A stretch of 64,000 bases of DNA, taken from contig JAEMWC010000963.1 of NCBI GenBank assembly GCA_016490735.1, positions 51,001-115,000 on the forward strand, given 5' to 3'. The first letter of the stretch is position 1, and each line of letters begins with the position of its first letter. Positions 24,347 through 34,622 of this stretch are shown here, piece by piece. The notes below the pieces were generated by a model. It searched no databases. It was not told the origin of the DNA and saw only the letters and a list, made by a program, of their open reading frames with translations. Both the position numbers and the translations under genes were made by a program. Source of the stretch: Pachyseris speciosa (taxonomy: Eukaryota; Cnidaria; Anthozoa; Scleractinia; Pachyseridae).

Positions 24347-24414
24347 AACTGGATGTTTAAGTAGACTTGCCATAACAATTAGGTGTTATGGCAAGTCTAC
24401 TTAAACATCCAGTT
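24347..24414. repeat. Perfect 31-bp inverted repeat (hairpin)
   Basis: Arms 24347-24377 and 24384-24414 are exact reverse complements around the 6-nt spacer ATTAGG. It sits 64 bp after the stop of the 22801 gene, so it would fold in its 3' UTR if transcribed. Confidence 0.9.
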
Positions 24415-24980
24415 ACCAATTCTGCAAGACACTGTTGCATGGCCAGACAGTTACTGGTTGAGATTTAAGGTTTAAGTGTATATTTAGCTTGGCTGAGAAG
24501 TGTTCTCGAGTTTTCATCTTCTATATGCTGGACTGTATTGTATGTGTAAGTAGTCTTGCAGCTTTAAGTAGGTGAAAATTTCACATTCTGTCAGATTTTT
24601 GTGAAACAAGGTACTCCTGCAATACCAGAGAGTCAACTGTTGAATTTGAACCTGAAAGTGCATTAGCGGGGCTAAAAAGTATAAATATTGTGGTTTTTTT
24701 TTTTATCTTCCTATGTTTGTCTGAAAACATTTGCAGTTTAGCCAAAGTTGGACAATTAGAACTAATGGAAAATAAGAGCATGGCATACAGAAGCATCCCA
24801 AAACTGATAATAATTGTCTTAGCATACTGTCAGTTCAGATTTGTAGTGTCACTTACAAAGATTATAATCAAAGCAAAAAATGAGTGAACCTTTTACATTA
24901 TTTTATAACCATTAGGTTTGAAAGAACAAAAGGCCATGTCTGTTGTAATGATAAATTGATTGGTGACTTGGATAAAGTGT

Positions 24981-25080
24981 AAATAACGGAGAAGCGTAAC
25001 GCATTGGGTTCGACTCCTGTTGCGGGCTCGGAAAATTCTTTTTCCGAGTATTTCGACTTGAGAACGCTTCTCCGTTATTT
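24981..25080. repeat. 100-bp foldback element with nested hairpin and B-box-like core
   Basis: AAATAACGGAGAAGCG (24981-24996) is the exact complement of 25065-25080. A second hairpin CTCGGAAAA/TTTTTCCGAG lies inside. The segment between carries GGTTCGACTCC (about 25008-25018), a perfect pol III B box. It could be a MITE or a small structured transcript. Confidence 0.65.
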
Positions 25081-25619
25081 ATGTCTGTTTTAATTGCTTT
25101 TGTTTTTCTAAGTGCAATAGAGCATTCTATTTCAGTATAGTTCTTTAAAATTTTCTACTGTTTTTAATATAAACAGTAGAATATTTTAAATTATGATACA
25201 TCAAAGAATTATTTTTTTAAAGAATTATGGTACATCAAATGTGGACAGCTTTTAAATTCATGACGTATTTGTAAGCCCAGTTCAAAATAACTTAGTAGTG
25301 AAGGACAGAAGTCTTTTCACTTTGTACTACTTACCTGAAACAAGCAACACTGTCATGTGCATGAGCGTACAGCAGTTCAGTTATAGTTATTGTCAGCAAC
25401 TTTGTAATTAATTTGCATCAATTTTATTGACTTAGATGCAAAAGTACGAGATGATATTTTTGTAGTTACAATAAAAAAATTACCAGAGAGTATGCTAAAA
25501 TCAAGCTTAATCTGTTTATTTTTCTCCTCTGTAAGATATATTACATTACATTGGTCTTGGCCCAAGAAATGGACAGCTTGCTAAATTGTGGGCAGCTGTT
25601 TTGTAGATTGGCTATTAAA

Positions 25620-26130
25620 ATTTCCCAGGTGGGAAGGCTGCAAATCCCAATACGAAAAACTCCATCAACCAAGTTTGGTATGTTGAATACCAAACATGGA
25701 ATTACATTACTTTCCATTATGGTTTTCCATTTTTCCAAAATAGGGAAAATGGTAAGAAACCAAATTTGTTTAGATACAAATCCAAACATGTATTTAGTAG
25801 CAAATACTAGTGTGGTTTTCTTACTTTACACAGTGGGTTCTGTTAAAATCCAGGTGTGGAAAAAGAGAAAATCCATGTTTGGGAAAAGGAAAATCCCAGT
25901 ATGTGTTGACCTGTTGCCGTAAAATCCAGATAAGTTTTAATGTATTTCCAAGTATGATGTTCTCACACAAATTTTGGAAATCCAAGTTTGGTATCTTAAA
26001 AATCCAAATTGGTATTAAGACAAAATCCATGTTTGGAAAACTTGTACTTTTTCCATGTTTGGAAAATAGTCAATTTCCACACAAATTCCATACAATATCC
26101 ATATAAAATTCCAATAGGGAAATTTGCCAA
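25620..26130. repeat. Scrambled CCAAACATGG-type repeat block
   Basis: Variants of TCCATGTTTGGAAAA, CCAAGTTTGGTAT and their complements recur many times (25660-25700, 25780-25800, 25875-25895, 25980-26000, 26020-26065). It is related in wording to the 20640-21330 satellite. ORFs through it are not genes. Confidence 0.5.
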
Positions 26131-26363
26131 TTTTTCCAGAGATGTAACGAGTTCATGAATGCTAGAAAATGTTGTGTTGGGTTAATTGCATAATACAGTT
26201 TTTGGAGAGTGATGGATTTTGCGAAGCACAATTACATTGAAGTGTTCTGAATTCTGGTTTGCCATTTTTCTGGCTTTTTATGTCATTATATTTTGCAAAC
26301 ATATCTCCATTAAAAATACTAAGCCAGAAACACGAAGAAACATATTGTCTATTTTTGAATGCA

Positions 26364-26514
26364 GGCTGGTGAATTTTATTTGCTGGTCTGGCAATCATGT
26401 CATGTCTGATGACACTTATGTAAATGTAAATTCAACTTGTTACCAACAGAGCAAAAAATATGCTGGACAGAATGTAGCCCTTGTTGAAGAAAAGAACAAA
26501 AGCAAAAGAAAATA
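26364..26514 (+). CDS. Possible terminal exon of an unidentified gene
   Basis: After a plausible acceptor TTTTTGAATGCAG (ends 26363) the frame is open for 50 codons to TAA. It reads WSGNHVMSDDTYVNVNSTCY then QQSKKYAGQNVALVEEKNK with a basic end. I see no partner exon and no family. Confidence 0.22.
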
Positions 26515-27526
26515 ACTTCTTTAATTATCAGCTTTATTTTTTATCCCTGATTTTTACCTGATTTTTATTTTATTAAGATAGCTAGAATAGCTTACTGATT
26601 TCAAACATTGCACCACAGCTGTGCCAAACTTGAACAATTTTTTTTACTATAAGTTTAGGTTGACTTCAGAATAACATTTGAAACCATGTCTTTCTACTGT
26701 TATGCAGCAGCACATCTATTGTGATACATGTGCATGACAGTTAACACAACTTAAATAATAAACATTATGCTGATGCTGTCATAAACTCATTACATGAATT
26801 ATACATAAAGTTAAAAGGCTGCACCACTGATCAGTATTTTATTTGTGAAATGTTTCAGAATTAAATTAGACATACGAGACAAGGCTGTGCTAAAACTGAC
26901 CAAACCTGGTATGTGACCAGCAGAATGTATATATAGCCCTCACACACTTCAACATCATTTTTCCCTCAAGTCTCTCTAGCAAATGGTTTAGTAATTACGG
27001 CACTAAAAAGACAAGAAATATTTAAATATGTTAAAAAAAATTGAAACTTGGGAAGCAGGAAGAACCCATTATTGGATTGGCATAGCCTTGCTGAAATTAG
27101 GCGGAAAGGTGAGAGAACCTGTGTCTTGGTTGTTCACACCAAGACACAAGCCAGTAAACTCTGGTCACTGTGTTTTTTCATGTATATTCTGAAGAAACAA
27201 AACTGAACATTGTTGATTTCCCATCAGTTTAAAGTAACGTTTTAGTCCCAAAAATGATCACTTTGGAGTGCTATAGTGGAAAAACACACACACACAAATA
27301 CAGCCTCTACGTTCTTTAATAATTATCAGTTTAAGTCTCAATTCCTTCTAGACGAGCACAGATGCTCTACTCATTGGGATACAGTAAATCAAATGAACTC
27401 TAGCTCTACATGAACTCAAATCAAATGAGCAGAGCAGAGAACCAACACACTCAGCCCACTTATGACGCCGAGTCCAGCAATCACAATCAACTCAGCCCCA
27501 AAGGAAAGGATTAATCATAATTAATA
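26515..27526. other. Intergenic, no gene seen
   Basis: AT-rich. A small hairpin TGTGTCTTGGT/ACCAAGACACA occurs at 27120-27148. Nothing else stands out. Confidence 0.4.
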
Positions 27527-27775
27527 CTATAGGATCAAACGAGCCGTGTCAACAACAAGTGCTTGTACTGTACCCTTTCCTAGCCTGACATTGCTGCAAT
27601 CCACGAAGACTTCAGGATGACCAAAAAGCAAACAACATTCCCCGGTATTTTTAAGTATGATAACCTTTTTATTACCTTCTTCAACAACGCTTTGAATAAT
27701 GCACACATGTAAAAGTCCCTCTAACTTCTCCAGTTGATCTCTCATCGATGCGTTGAGAGGGAAAAAATTGACCAC
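27527..27775 (-). CDS. Possible exon or short ORF, unidentified
   Basis: An 82-codon minus ORF reads MRDQLEKLEGLLHVCIIQSV, EEGNKKVIILKNTGEC and NVRLGKGTVQALVVDTARL, a protein-like helix/strand pattern. A plus-strand ORF (27753-27947) overlaps its start. Neither has clear splice partners. I cannot say which, if either, is real. Confidence 0.25.
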   Translation of the reverse strand: MVNFFPLNASMRDQLEKLEGLLHVCIIQSVVEEGNKKVIILKNTGECCLLFGHPEVFVDCSNVRLGKGTVQALVVDTARLIL

Positions 27776-28039
27776 GGAGGTTCGCCGCCTTACCGGAGGT
27801 GATGAAACATTGCTGGAAATAATTGATAAATCAGTGATTTCCCGAATCCCGTTTGAAGTACGACCAGAACATTCTTTTTTCTACGCAAACTGCTCGTATG
27901 GCATCATGTTGCTCTCTTTTCAACTCATTTTACCCCAGTTTTTCTAACGAAAAGTCTATCGCCTTATGAAAAAGACACCATTTTGGTCAAGACCGTGACA
28001 CATGCGCCGTAAAACCGGAACTCCAAAACTCTTGGAGTC

Positions 28040-28140
28040 TGAAAATGGATTATTCCAGAGCTCCGTGTCTTGGCGCTGGCCAAAAGACACGTGGGCTCTG
28101 GGAACGAGATTGGAACTTCCAAGGCAATATGGCCAGTTTT
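28040..28140. repeat. Dispersed repeat, partner of 19075-19192
   Basis: Reverse complement of the 19.1 kb copy, with ATGGATTATTCCAGAGCTCC, GTGTCTTGGCGCTGGCC and ACACGTGGGCTCTGGGAACG. Confidence 0.7.
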
Positions 28141-28479
28141 GAAGCCTAAAGAAATTTCAGCTGCTGCTTATCTTAATTCTCCCGATCGCTACCTTATCGT
28201 GGTGACGTGGTTTATGTGTCTCAGCAAGCCCGTGAGCTATATGCCGTCCGGAGTCTTGTATTCCTGGCGGGGCTATGCACCCATGCCGGACAGGTCAAAG
28301 GGTAGGGTAGTGGCGAAAACTAATCCCTTAATCCCGTCTCCCCGTCCCTTATCCCCATCCCGCCAAACAAACAAACAAACCAACAAAATCGTGTTGTGGA
28401 AAGAACAACAGAGGAGTTAACTACAACAGTGTGCTATATCCACGACCATATATTCATTTGCACATTCATCCCTCACGTT

Positions 28480-28625
28480 TATATCACGAACCAACAAAAT
28501 GAAGAGCTCCCAGTTAGCTTGCCAGTTCGGTTTGCAGGGTACTGCAACGGTATCGCAGATTTTTTTCAGGCTTTATTTTCACTAATGATCAATAATTGCT
28601 TATAACTGGGATGATCACTCCAATC
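28480..28625 (+). mobile_element. Decayed tRNA-derived SINE, family 1
   Basis: TATATCACGAACCAACAAAA, then AGCTCCCAGTTAGCTTGCCA and GCAACGGTATCGCAGA match the SINE at 18.2 kb. The B-box half is deleted and the copy jumps to the body (TTTTTTTCAGGCTTTATTTT). Confidence 0.65.
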
Positions 28626-28780
28626 TTCTTACTTAAGCCGGCGTATATGTGCTAAAGAAATTATTGTATGGTATATTGAACCTTTGCGGTTTGGTGTTGT
28701 TAAAAGTTTAAAACGTTCGTTTTGATCGTTTTGTTCCAGGCAAATTCATTTCTTTGAGTTTTCTTTCGCCAAAATTTTAC

Positions 28781-29087
28781 AGGGGCACCCAATGACAAGT
28801 TTCGGTAGATATCTGTTCGGTGGAGGATAATTCGCCTTATGCTATCGGCGTCAATTAAAGAGTGCACTTGGATTTTCGTAACTAAAACGTGGCCTCAAAG
28901 ATTCGCAATTGGGAAATCATATCCCGTGAGATTTTTGAAAAGGTCGTAATAGCTGTTTTTGGCAGTGAAAAATGACAACTAGCATTTTCGGAAAGAAAAC
29001 AGTTCCCTAGAAAGTTCTGAAAAACTCATTTCAGCTTGCATTTTCTCAAAGGAATTTTTTTTCGCTAACATTTTCGGGCAAAAATGC
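28781..29087. repeat. Solo copy of the satellite element's dispersed end (end B)
   Basis: AGGGGCACCCAATGACAAGT, GGTAGATATCTGTTCGG, TTCGCAATTGGGAAATCATA, GGTCGTAATAGCTGTTTTTG and CATTTCAGCTTGCATTTTCT match the reverse complement of 48861-49207 and also 54971-55150. No 40-bp satellite follows here, so end B also exists alone in the genome. Confidence 0.8.
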
Positions 29088-29285
29088 CTTTCTACAGCTT
29101 TTGGTTGATTTGGCTCGTTGGTTTCCCCGGATTAAAAAAATAGAAATTATTATGTGCTTGACGTTTGTACGTGTGTCATAACAAAATTCATGGTAAAATT
29201 TCTCAAGAAAATGTCCAAAGCTGTTCTTCGGGGTAGTCCGATTTACTCTACTTCGCATCAAGCTTGATAATTTACGTAGATTAGT

Positions 29286-29307
29286 AAAAAAAAAAAAAAA
29301 AAAAAAA
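29286..29307. repeat. Poly-A tract
   Basis: Uninterrupted A run of about 22 nt. Confidence 0.9.
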
Positions 29308-29413
29308 GCGAAGATTTTTTGCTTCCCCCAAGTGAGCTAATTTGACAATTGGTTGTTTCAGTCTTTCAGCAGCATCATTGTATGTATGAGAATGAATATA
29401 TGAAAATCATATA

Positions 29414-29812
29414 CAGTAAAACCCCGCAACTAAGGACCTGAAAATTAAGAACCTGTTAGCCTAAAATTTGGATTTAATACCCCCTTAAACAAGAATCTAT
29501 TTAGCCTAAAAATTGAAAACAAGTTCTCATTTTCTAAAATCATATTAGTACATTACAGCTGCAGTGCAAGAATCCTATTTGAACAAAAAGGCAGATGTTT
29601 TAAGGGGGGAGGGGTGGGGGCGGGTGTAGAAAGTAGAAATGATAGGCCAACAACCATCTTCTTTTGCAGCTGAGTTTTATTTGCTTTTCTCTAGAATTAA
29701 GAACCCATTTTAAGAACCTAAGTAGCCTAACATTGTGTTAACTACCATTTATATATGAACCTATTTAGGCTAGTTCCCAAAACTGTAGGTTCTTAGTTGC
29801 GGGTTTTTACTG
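29414..29812. mobile_element. TA-flanked MITE (Tc1/mariner-like)
   Basis: CAGTAAAACCCCGCAACTAA at the left and TTAGTTGCGGGTTTTTACTG at the right form terminal inverted repeats of about 28 bp, flanked on both sides by TA. The 399 bp inside is AT-rich and repeats AAGAACCTNNTTAGCCTAA several times. Termini and TA target fit mariner-type MITEs. Confidence 0.8.
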
Positions 29813-30080
29813 TATTTAGTATTCATCAAAGGGTGCCTATGGCTAATTCGTGGATAAAGTACACAAGGCCAATTAAAAAAGCCTTTGTCTACCGGCATTT
29901 GTAGCACAGCTACTACTAGAAGACACATGTGAGGGAATGTTACAAATTTAACTTGCCAAGTTTATTGACTTTTCTGCCCTTTGTAGGAAACATATATGTG
30001 ATAGTATTCGCTTTTGGATCTAGATCCTCTTTGGAGGGTATCACTGTCCACTAGCTCACTGTTAGGTTCCTTTTTTAAGA

Positions 30081-30084
<4 letters not shown>

Positions 30085-30122
<38 letters not shown>
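30085..30122. repeat. (GT)n microsatellite
   Basis: About 18 GT units. The ORFs crossing it on both strands are artefacts, although the plus frame after it (RLPRELRSEEAQDP) is protein-like. Confidence 0.9.
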
Positions 30123-30123
<1 letters not shown>

Positions 30124-30305
30124 TGTGTTATGCAAACGATTGCCAAGAGAGTTACGCAGTGAGGAAGCCCAAGATCCAGTAGATGTCAAGAAGTTGTGTG
30201 CAGAGGAGACTACAAAGCAACAGGCGTGTGGAATTATAGATAAATTGATAATGTGATACATATTCCTACGGGATTTCCAGATTTTTTCGAGATACGAGTC
30301 TTGTT

Positions 30306-30490
30306 AAGCAATATACCACAAGTTTCTATGGTTTATAGGCTGATAAACCACGCGGGATGTTGGAAGAACACTCGAAGAATTCGTGAATCACGAGCCGCAG
30401 GCGAGTGATTTACGAATTCTTCGAGTGTTCTTCCAACATCCCGCGTGGTTTATCAGCCTATAAACCATAGAAACTTGTGGTATATTGCTT
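30306..30490. mobile_element. 185-bp near-perfect palindrome (foldback MITE)
   Basis: Arms of ~86 nt pair almost without mismatch around the loop GAGCCGCAGGCGA (one T/C difference beside the loop). The left arm starts AAGCAATATACCACAAG and the right arm ends CTTGTGGTATATTGCTT. No coding capacity. Confidence 0.85.
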
Positions 30491-30799
30491 TTATATAATT
30501 ATTCAGAAGTCGCGCGAAATTTCCATGAGTTTACTGGTACAATGAACCATAGCTGATTGACCAATCAGAGCGCGCGAATTGACTTTGGTTATAATATAAT
30601 CCAATATAAACACAGGATTACTGTGCATTAATTTTTTTTTTCTAAGAAAAATTGCAACTATTCCGGCTAGGGTGCCCAGGCCTAGAAGCTGGTCACCCAA
30701 AACAATTAATCAATAAATTATTAATTGATTGCGTGATTTATTGATTATAAAAGTAAATAAGAGAGCTTTTCTGGTGAATAATATGTCAACACATATCCA

Positions 30800-30985
30800 T
30801 CACTCACGTGTATATTACGAACCAAAAAACTTCCAGCGCCCAGTTGGCTTGTTAGCACAGTTGGTAAAGCAATGCACCGTTATCGTAGATGTCGTGGGTT
30901 CAATTCCCGTGCAGGCCTGAATTCAGTTTTGAAGGCTTTATTCTCATTATTGCTTAAGTAGTGTTCATAACTGCGATTCACATAT
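30800..30985 (+). mobile_element. tRNA-derived SINE, family 1 copy
   Basis: Head 30846-30917 has A box TTAGCACAGTTGGTAAAG and B box GGTTCAATTCC. Body GGCTTTATTCTCATTATTGC, TTAAGTAGTGTTCATAACTG. Same family as 18205-18385. Confidence 0.8.
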
Positions 30986-31450
30986 TCATTCATAGCTGTA
31001 TCAGTGCGATAATTTCGAATTCCGACGTGGGTGGACGTCAGCTTTATTTGAACTAGCACTGTTTTCTGTTGTTCCATTTTTCCTGTTAAATGGTTAATTT
31101 TATCAGAAGGAAGGTAGCCTAGCTTCGCTTATTTCACAAGCTAAGTTTTCTTGTTAATTCTCTGGAGTCAGGTTTTTTTTAGAAGCGGGTAAAGAAAAGT
31201 CTGAAGGAGGGAGCCGAAGAAATTGTGGCGATGGCGTAAGCCCACAGAGCAAAGCATTACCACGTATTTCAAAAATAGGAATGAACGTTTATTTTCGTTG
31301 TCCTTGTTCCCTTTGCCATAAAAGTTACTTTGCACATTATCCTTATTGGTTTGGCTAGACCCTTTCTTCCCAGACGTCGTTAAGTCGAACAAGGCTTACT
31401 CCGTGAGATGGCGCAGATCACAATGACCCATTTACTTCCCTTTCCAGAAA

Positions 31451-31759
31451 TCAGTGACAAAGCCGTGTCACTTCGCACGCGGCCCGGCTCTTGAAACCAC
31501 TGCGTTTTTTGACTTTTGACTGAATATAATGTAATGCAAACAGCATTTTATACACGTCGCTGTTCATTTTATTTTCGTTTCTCCTGCGTCCGTTTCCGCC
31601 GGCAAACGTCTCACCACTATTAGCGCTGCGTCGTTTTAGCTTCACGGCTGCCATGGTGTAAAGAATAACAATCAGGCAGATCGGCCACAATCTCTCGACA
31701 CTTAAGAACACTAGCGTCAATATAGACACTTTGATGAAGGCTAAGTGAACAGTAGGCAC
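31451..31759 (-). pseudogene. Possible class A GPCR fragment (TM5-loop3-TM6 start)
   Basis: The 102-codon minus ORF reads RLWPICLIVILYTMAAVKLK, then a basic loop (KRRSANSGE, NGRRRNENK) and VYKMLFAL. A hydrophobic run with P and Y followed by K/R-rich loop and V-x-KML is the usual TM5/intracellular loop 3/TM6 pattern of peptide GPCRs. After KMLFAL the expected TM6 is lost. A second ORF downstream (31392-31168) is Asn/Lys-rich, like a receptor tail. The call rests on pattern only. Confidence 0.3.
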
Positions 31760-31894
31760 TATTTTGCATATAATTGTGTCAATAACAAAGTGCTCGAATG
31801 TGATTGGTTCTTAACAGCCTTTATTTGTGTCTTAATTGGATGCTTTAGGTCCAAATTGTCCGATTTGAGCTGTCCGATTACAAACATCTGTAGA

Positions 31895-32420
31895 TATACT
31901 CGATAGCGAGTCGGCGAGCCACTGAGCCACTCTAGTATTTCTACCTCGCCTCGTTCTATACACTAAAGACCACTAAAGAGTGGCTCGGTGGTTAGCCGGT
32001 TCGATTCGCTAGTCGCTTTAGTGCTTTAAGAACGAGGTAGATATACAGATATACTAAAGACCACTAAAAGCTCGCTAGTCGCTTCAGTGCGGCTCGGTGG
32101 CTGGCTAATCGCTTTAGTTTTTGAGATGCCACGCAACGGAAACTGGGCTGCGAAGCTGAGACTACCATCGATTCAGCTTCACTACAAGATACAGGCTAGG
32201 ACCAATTTTGTAGGGTTTTTCTCCCAGCTCGGTGGCTTGCCAGTCATTACCGAGCCATCGAGTCACCAAGCCACTCTCCAAAACATATTTACCTCGTTCT
32301 TCAGCACTCAAGCCTCTGCAGAGCCGGCGAGCTATCGAGCCACTCTTTAGTATATCTACCTCGTTCTTAAAGCTCTGAAGTGACTGTCCAGTCGGCGAGC
32401 CACCGACAAGCACTCAAAAT
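31895..32420. repeat. Complex repeat of GAGCCAC / CTCGGTGGCT motifs
   Basis: GTCGGCGAGCCAC, GAGCCACTCT and TATATCTACCTCGTTCTT recur in direct and inverted orientation. 32024-32062 is the approximate reverse complement of 32335-32372. ORFs through it are repeat-driven. Confidence 0.6.
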
Positions 32421-32486
32421 TTGGCCCTGTGTTCTGTAGTTGCTCCGGTACTCGAAGCAATGAAGCGCGCAAAGTATCAGGGTAGT

Positions 32487-32556
32487 GGACGCGCTCGGCC
32501 ATGTGAAATAATTTTTCAAACGAAAGTAAATTTTCGCATGGCCGAGCGCTGCCACT
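32487..32556. repeat. GC-rich hairpin with AT loop
   Basis: GCGCTCGGCCATG and CATGGCCGAGCGC pair around an AT-rich loop, extended by GTGG/CCAC outside. Confidence 0.75.
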
Positions 32557-33090
32557 AATTTTGTTTTACATTATCTTTTCCAAGTGTATTCAATTTTAAT
32601 TTACTTTAACTTCGAATTTAGATCCTCTTTTAAAAATGTATTAAACTTTAATCTGAATCAAGTTTTGATTTTGATTTGTACTTTGCTTTTTGTTTTACAT
32701 TTAATTACATTTGACTTTGACTTTATTTGCATTTTCTTTTATATTGCATTGCATTTGTATTTGATTTTAACTTTATTCTTATTTTGTTTCACATTTAGTT
32801 GCTTCAAAAAAATGGCCCTCAAAACTTAGTGGCACTCCTTGGCCACCATACAGGTCAACCGCGGGCCCATATGATCCCGTGAAAGGGATGAGTGTGAATG
32901 ATATATGAAATGAATCATATGTGGACTGAGAGTGCAGTTAACACAAAATGGGGGAGTAAAGGGGGGTGGGGAAGAGACCTTTGTGCAATTAGACACTACC
33001 AACCTTAGTTGAGCAGTACCTAGAAGTGATCAGTGTACCTCACAATGGTAGTGGGCATCATCAAGTACCCACATAATTATGAATAGAACA
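32557..33090. other. Intergenic AT-rich stretch with a SINE-body relic
   Basis: No gene. 32850-32935 is the reverse complement of the SINE body found in the 60 kb array (GAGTGTGAATGATATATGAA, TCCCGTGAAAG). Confidence 0.55.
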
Positions 33091-33118
33091 AGCAGTGAAA
33101 ATGTACTTGAGTCTGAAC

Positions 33119-33187
33119 ATTAGCTATGCCATGCTGATGAGGCCTAACAAGGCCAAAACAGCTGTCCATCTCGGCATCGCTGCTAAT
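33119..33187 (+). ncRNA. Type I hammerhead ribozyme relic with G12-to-A core change
   Basis: All parts of a type I hammerhead are present. Stem I pairs ATTAGC (33119-33124) with GCTAAT (33182-33187) and ATGCC (33126-33130) with GGCAT (33173-33177), then ATG (33131-33133) with CAT (33167-33169), with internal loops T/CGCT and CTC. The core CTGATGA is at 33134-33140. Stem II is GGCC-TAACAA-GGCC (33141-33154). The second core strand should be GAAA but reads AAAA (33155-33158). Stem III is the very short ACA/TGT with a 2-nt loop, ending in the GUC cleavage triplet at 33166. Short stem III hammerheads are typical of animal retrozymes and Penelope-like elements. G12 is the general base, so this copy is expected to be inactive. 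Confidence 0.8.
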
Positions 33188-33705
33188 GCCCAAAGAGCGG
33201 CTTCAGCTTACCAGATCACATAAATTTGCCAGGGTATCCTTGTCACTCTAGCCACATTCCAAAAGCTTAACATTTTCACTGCTCTAAAAGTGATCAGTTG
33301 CACTTTGTGCTATAAAGTTCTGAAACCAAAACCAACAATTGGTGCGCTTAAACTAGGTCTTTTGCCCGTAGGGAACCTTTGGGTATTGGCTTGGGCTGGA
33401 TTTACTTTTGGGTTTTGAATGACTCCATGTTTGCAGTTTCACACTGATAAATTACCCAAGTAAACAGCACACAATGTTCATGTGTTTAGCAATCACTGTG
33501 ATTGGTTGAGTCGCTTTAAATGGTAAGACTTTTATCTGGACCTGTCATGGGCAATTCTTTTGTTCTTTTTGACGTATTCATAGAAATTATCTGGAGGCAA
33601 ATTTTGCTTTGGGTGAACGGTTATACTGTACACAAACAGTGCAAATACATTGCTTCCCCATGTTCAAAAGCCATTTAACCAAGGGCAAAATGGCAAACAT
33701 AACTA

Positions 33706-33842
33706 TTGTGGACCTTCAATTTTATCCTTGGTTCAAATTTTATTTCCTTAGTTTGTTTTTGGGTATGGTAATAAAATTACAGGACAATGACTTTGAAACA
33801 AAGAAAAATAAAATTTGAACAAAGGATACAATTGAACCACAA
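33706..33842. mobile_element. Foldback MITE, copy 1
   Basis: TTCAATTTTATCCTTGGTTC on the left pairs with the complement GAACAAAGGATACAATTGAA on the right. The stem continues through AAATTTTATTT/AAATAAAATTT and out to TGTGG/CCACA. A related copy is at 39420-39517. It lies just 3' of the SZRD1 stop codon, possibly in its 3' UTR. Confidence 0.7.
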
Positions 33843-33935
33843 CATAACCGCATGTAGAAGTAATACAGCCGTATGAAACAAAAATGAACCCAGTGTAATT
33901 CACTGTTGTTGTTGCCCTCCAAGTGAACTCGTGTT

Positions 33936-34586
33936 TCAGGATTTCCCTACACGTTCACATTCAAGAGTGGCACTAACTGAGCTTACAATGTTCATGTCCC
34001 TTGGTAGTCGAATAACATTCTCAGGAAGTTTCTGTTTCACTTGTATTACTTTTGGTATTTCACTTTTCCTGCAAAAATTAGGGAAGAAAAATGCAAATAA
34101 CTGAAGCCGCTGTTACACATCGAAACTTTTACCTGAAACTTGTGTGCAATGGCAATGAGAGACTGAGTGAGACCAGTTTCACGGAGTGGTGTTACACGGT
34201 GAGACTCTTGTTTCTATCACCATTGCGATCGTTGCGACCATTGCAGAAGTAGAAAACGGTTCTACTTTTCGTGAAACTTGTCTCACAACGGAAGTTTGAA
34301 AAAGTTTCACAAAACCGACCATGTTACATGGTGCAACGCCTGGTGAAACTTGTTTTGCAGCACCGTTGCACACAAGTTTCAGCTAAAAAGTTTCAACATG
34401 TTACAGTGGCTTTAGTGTTCTTTGTTTGTTCTCAAGGTTAACTCTTCTCCTTGTGACATCACCATTATTAAAGTGCTACTATGATCAAATTTTTACCCCT
34501 TGTATTTTTTAAGTTTATCACATAGAATTCCAGGAAAGATTAAAAACCCTGTTTTCCATTTGTAACTATCTGCATTGGTTGTGCAG

Positions 34587-34622
<36 letters not shown>

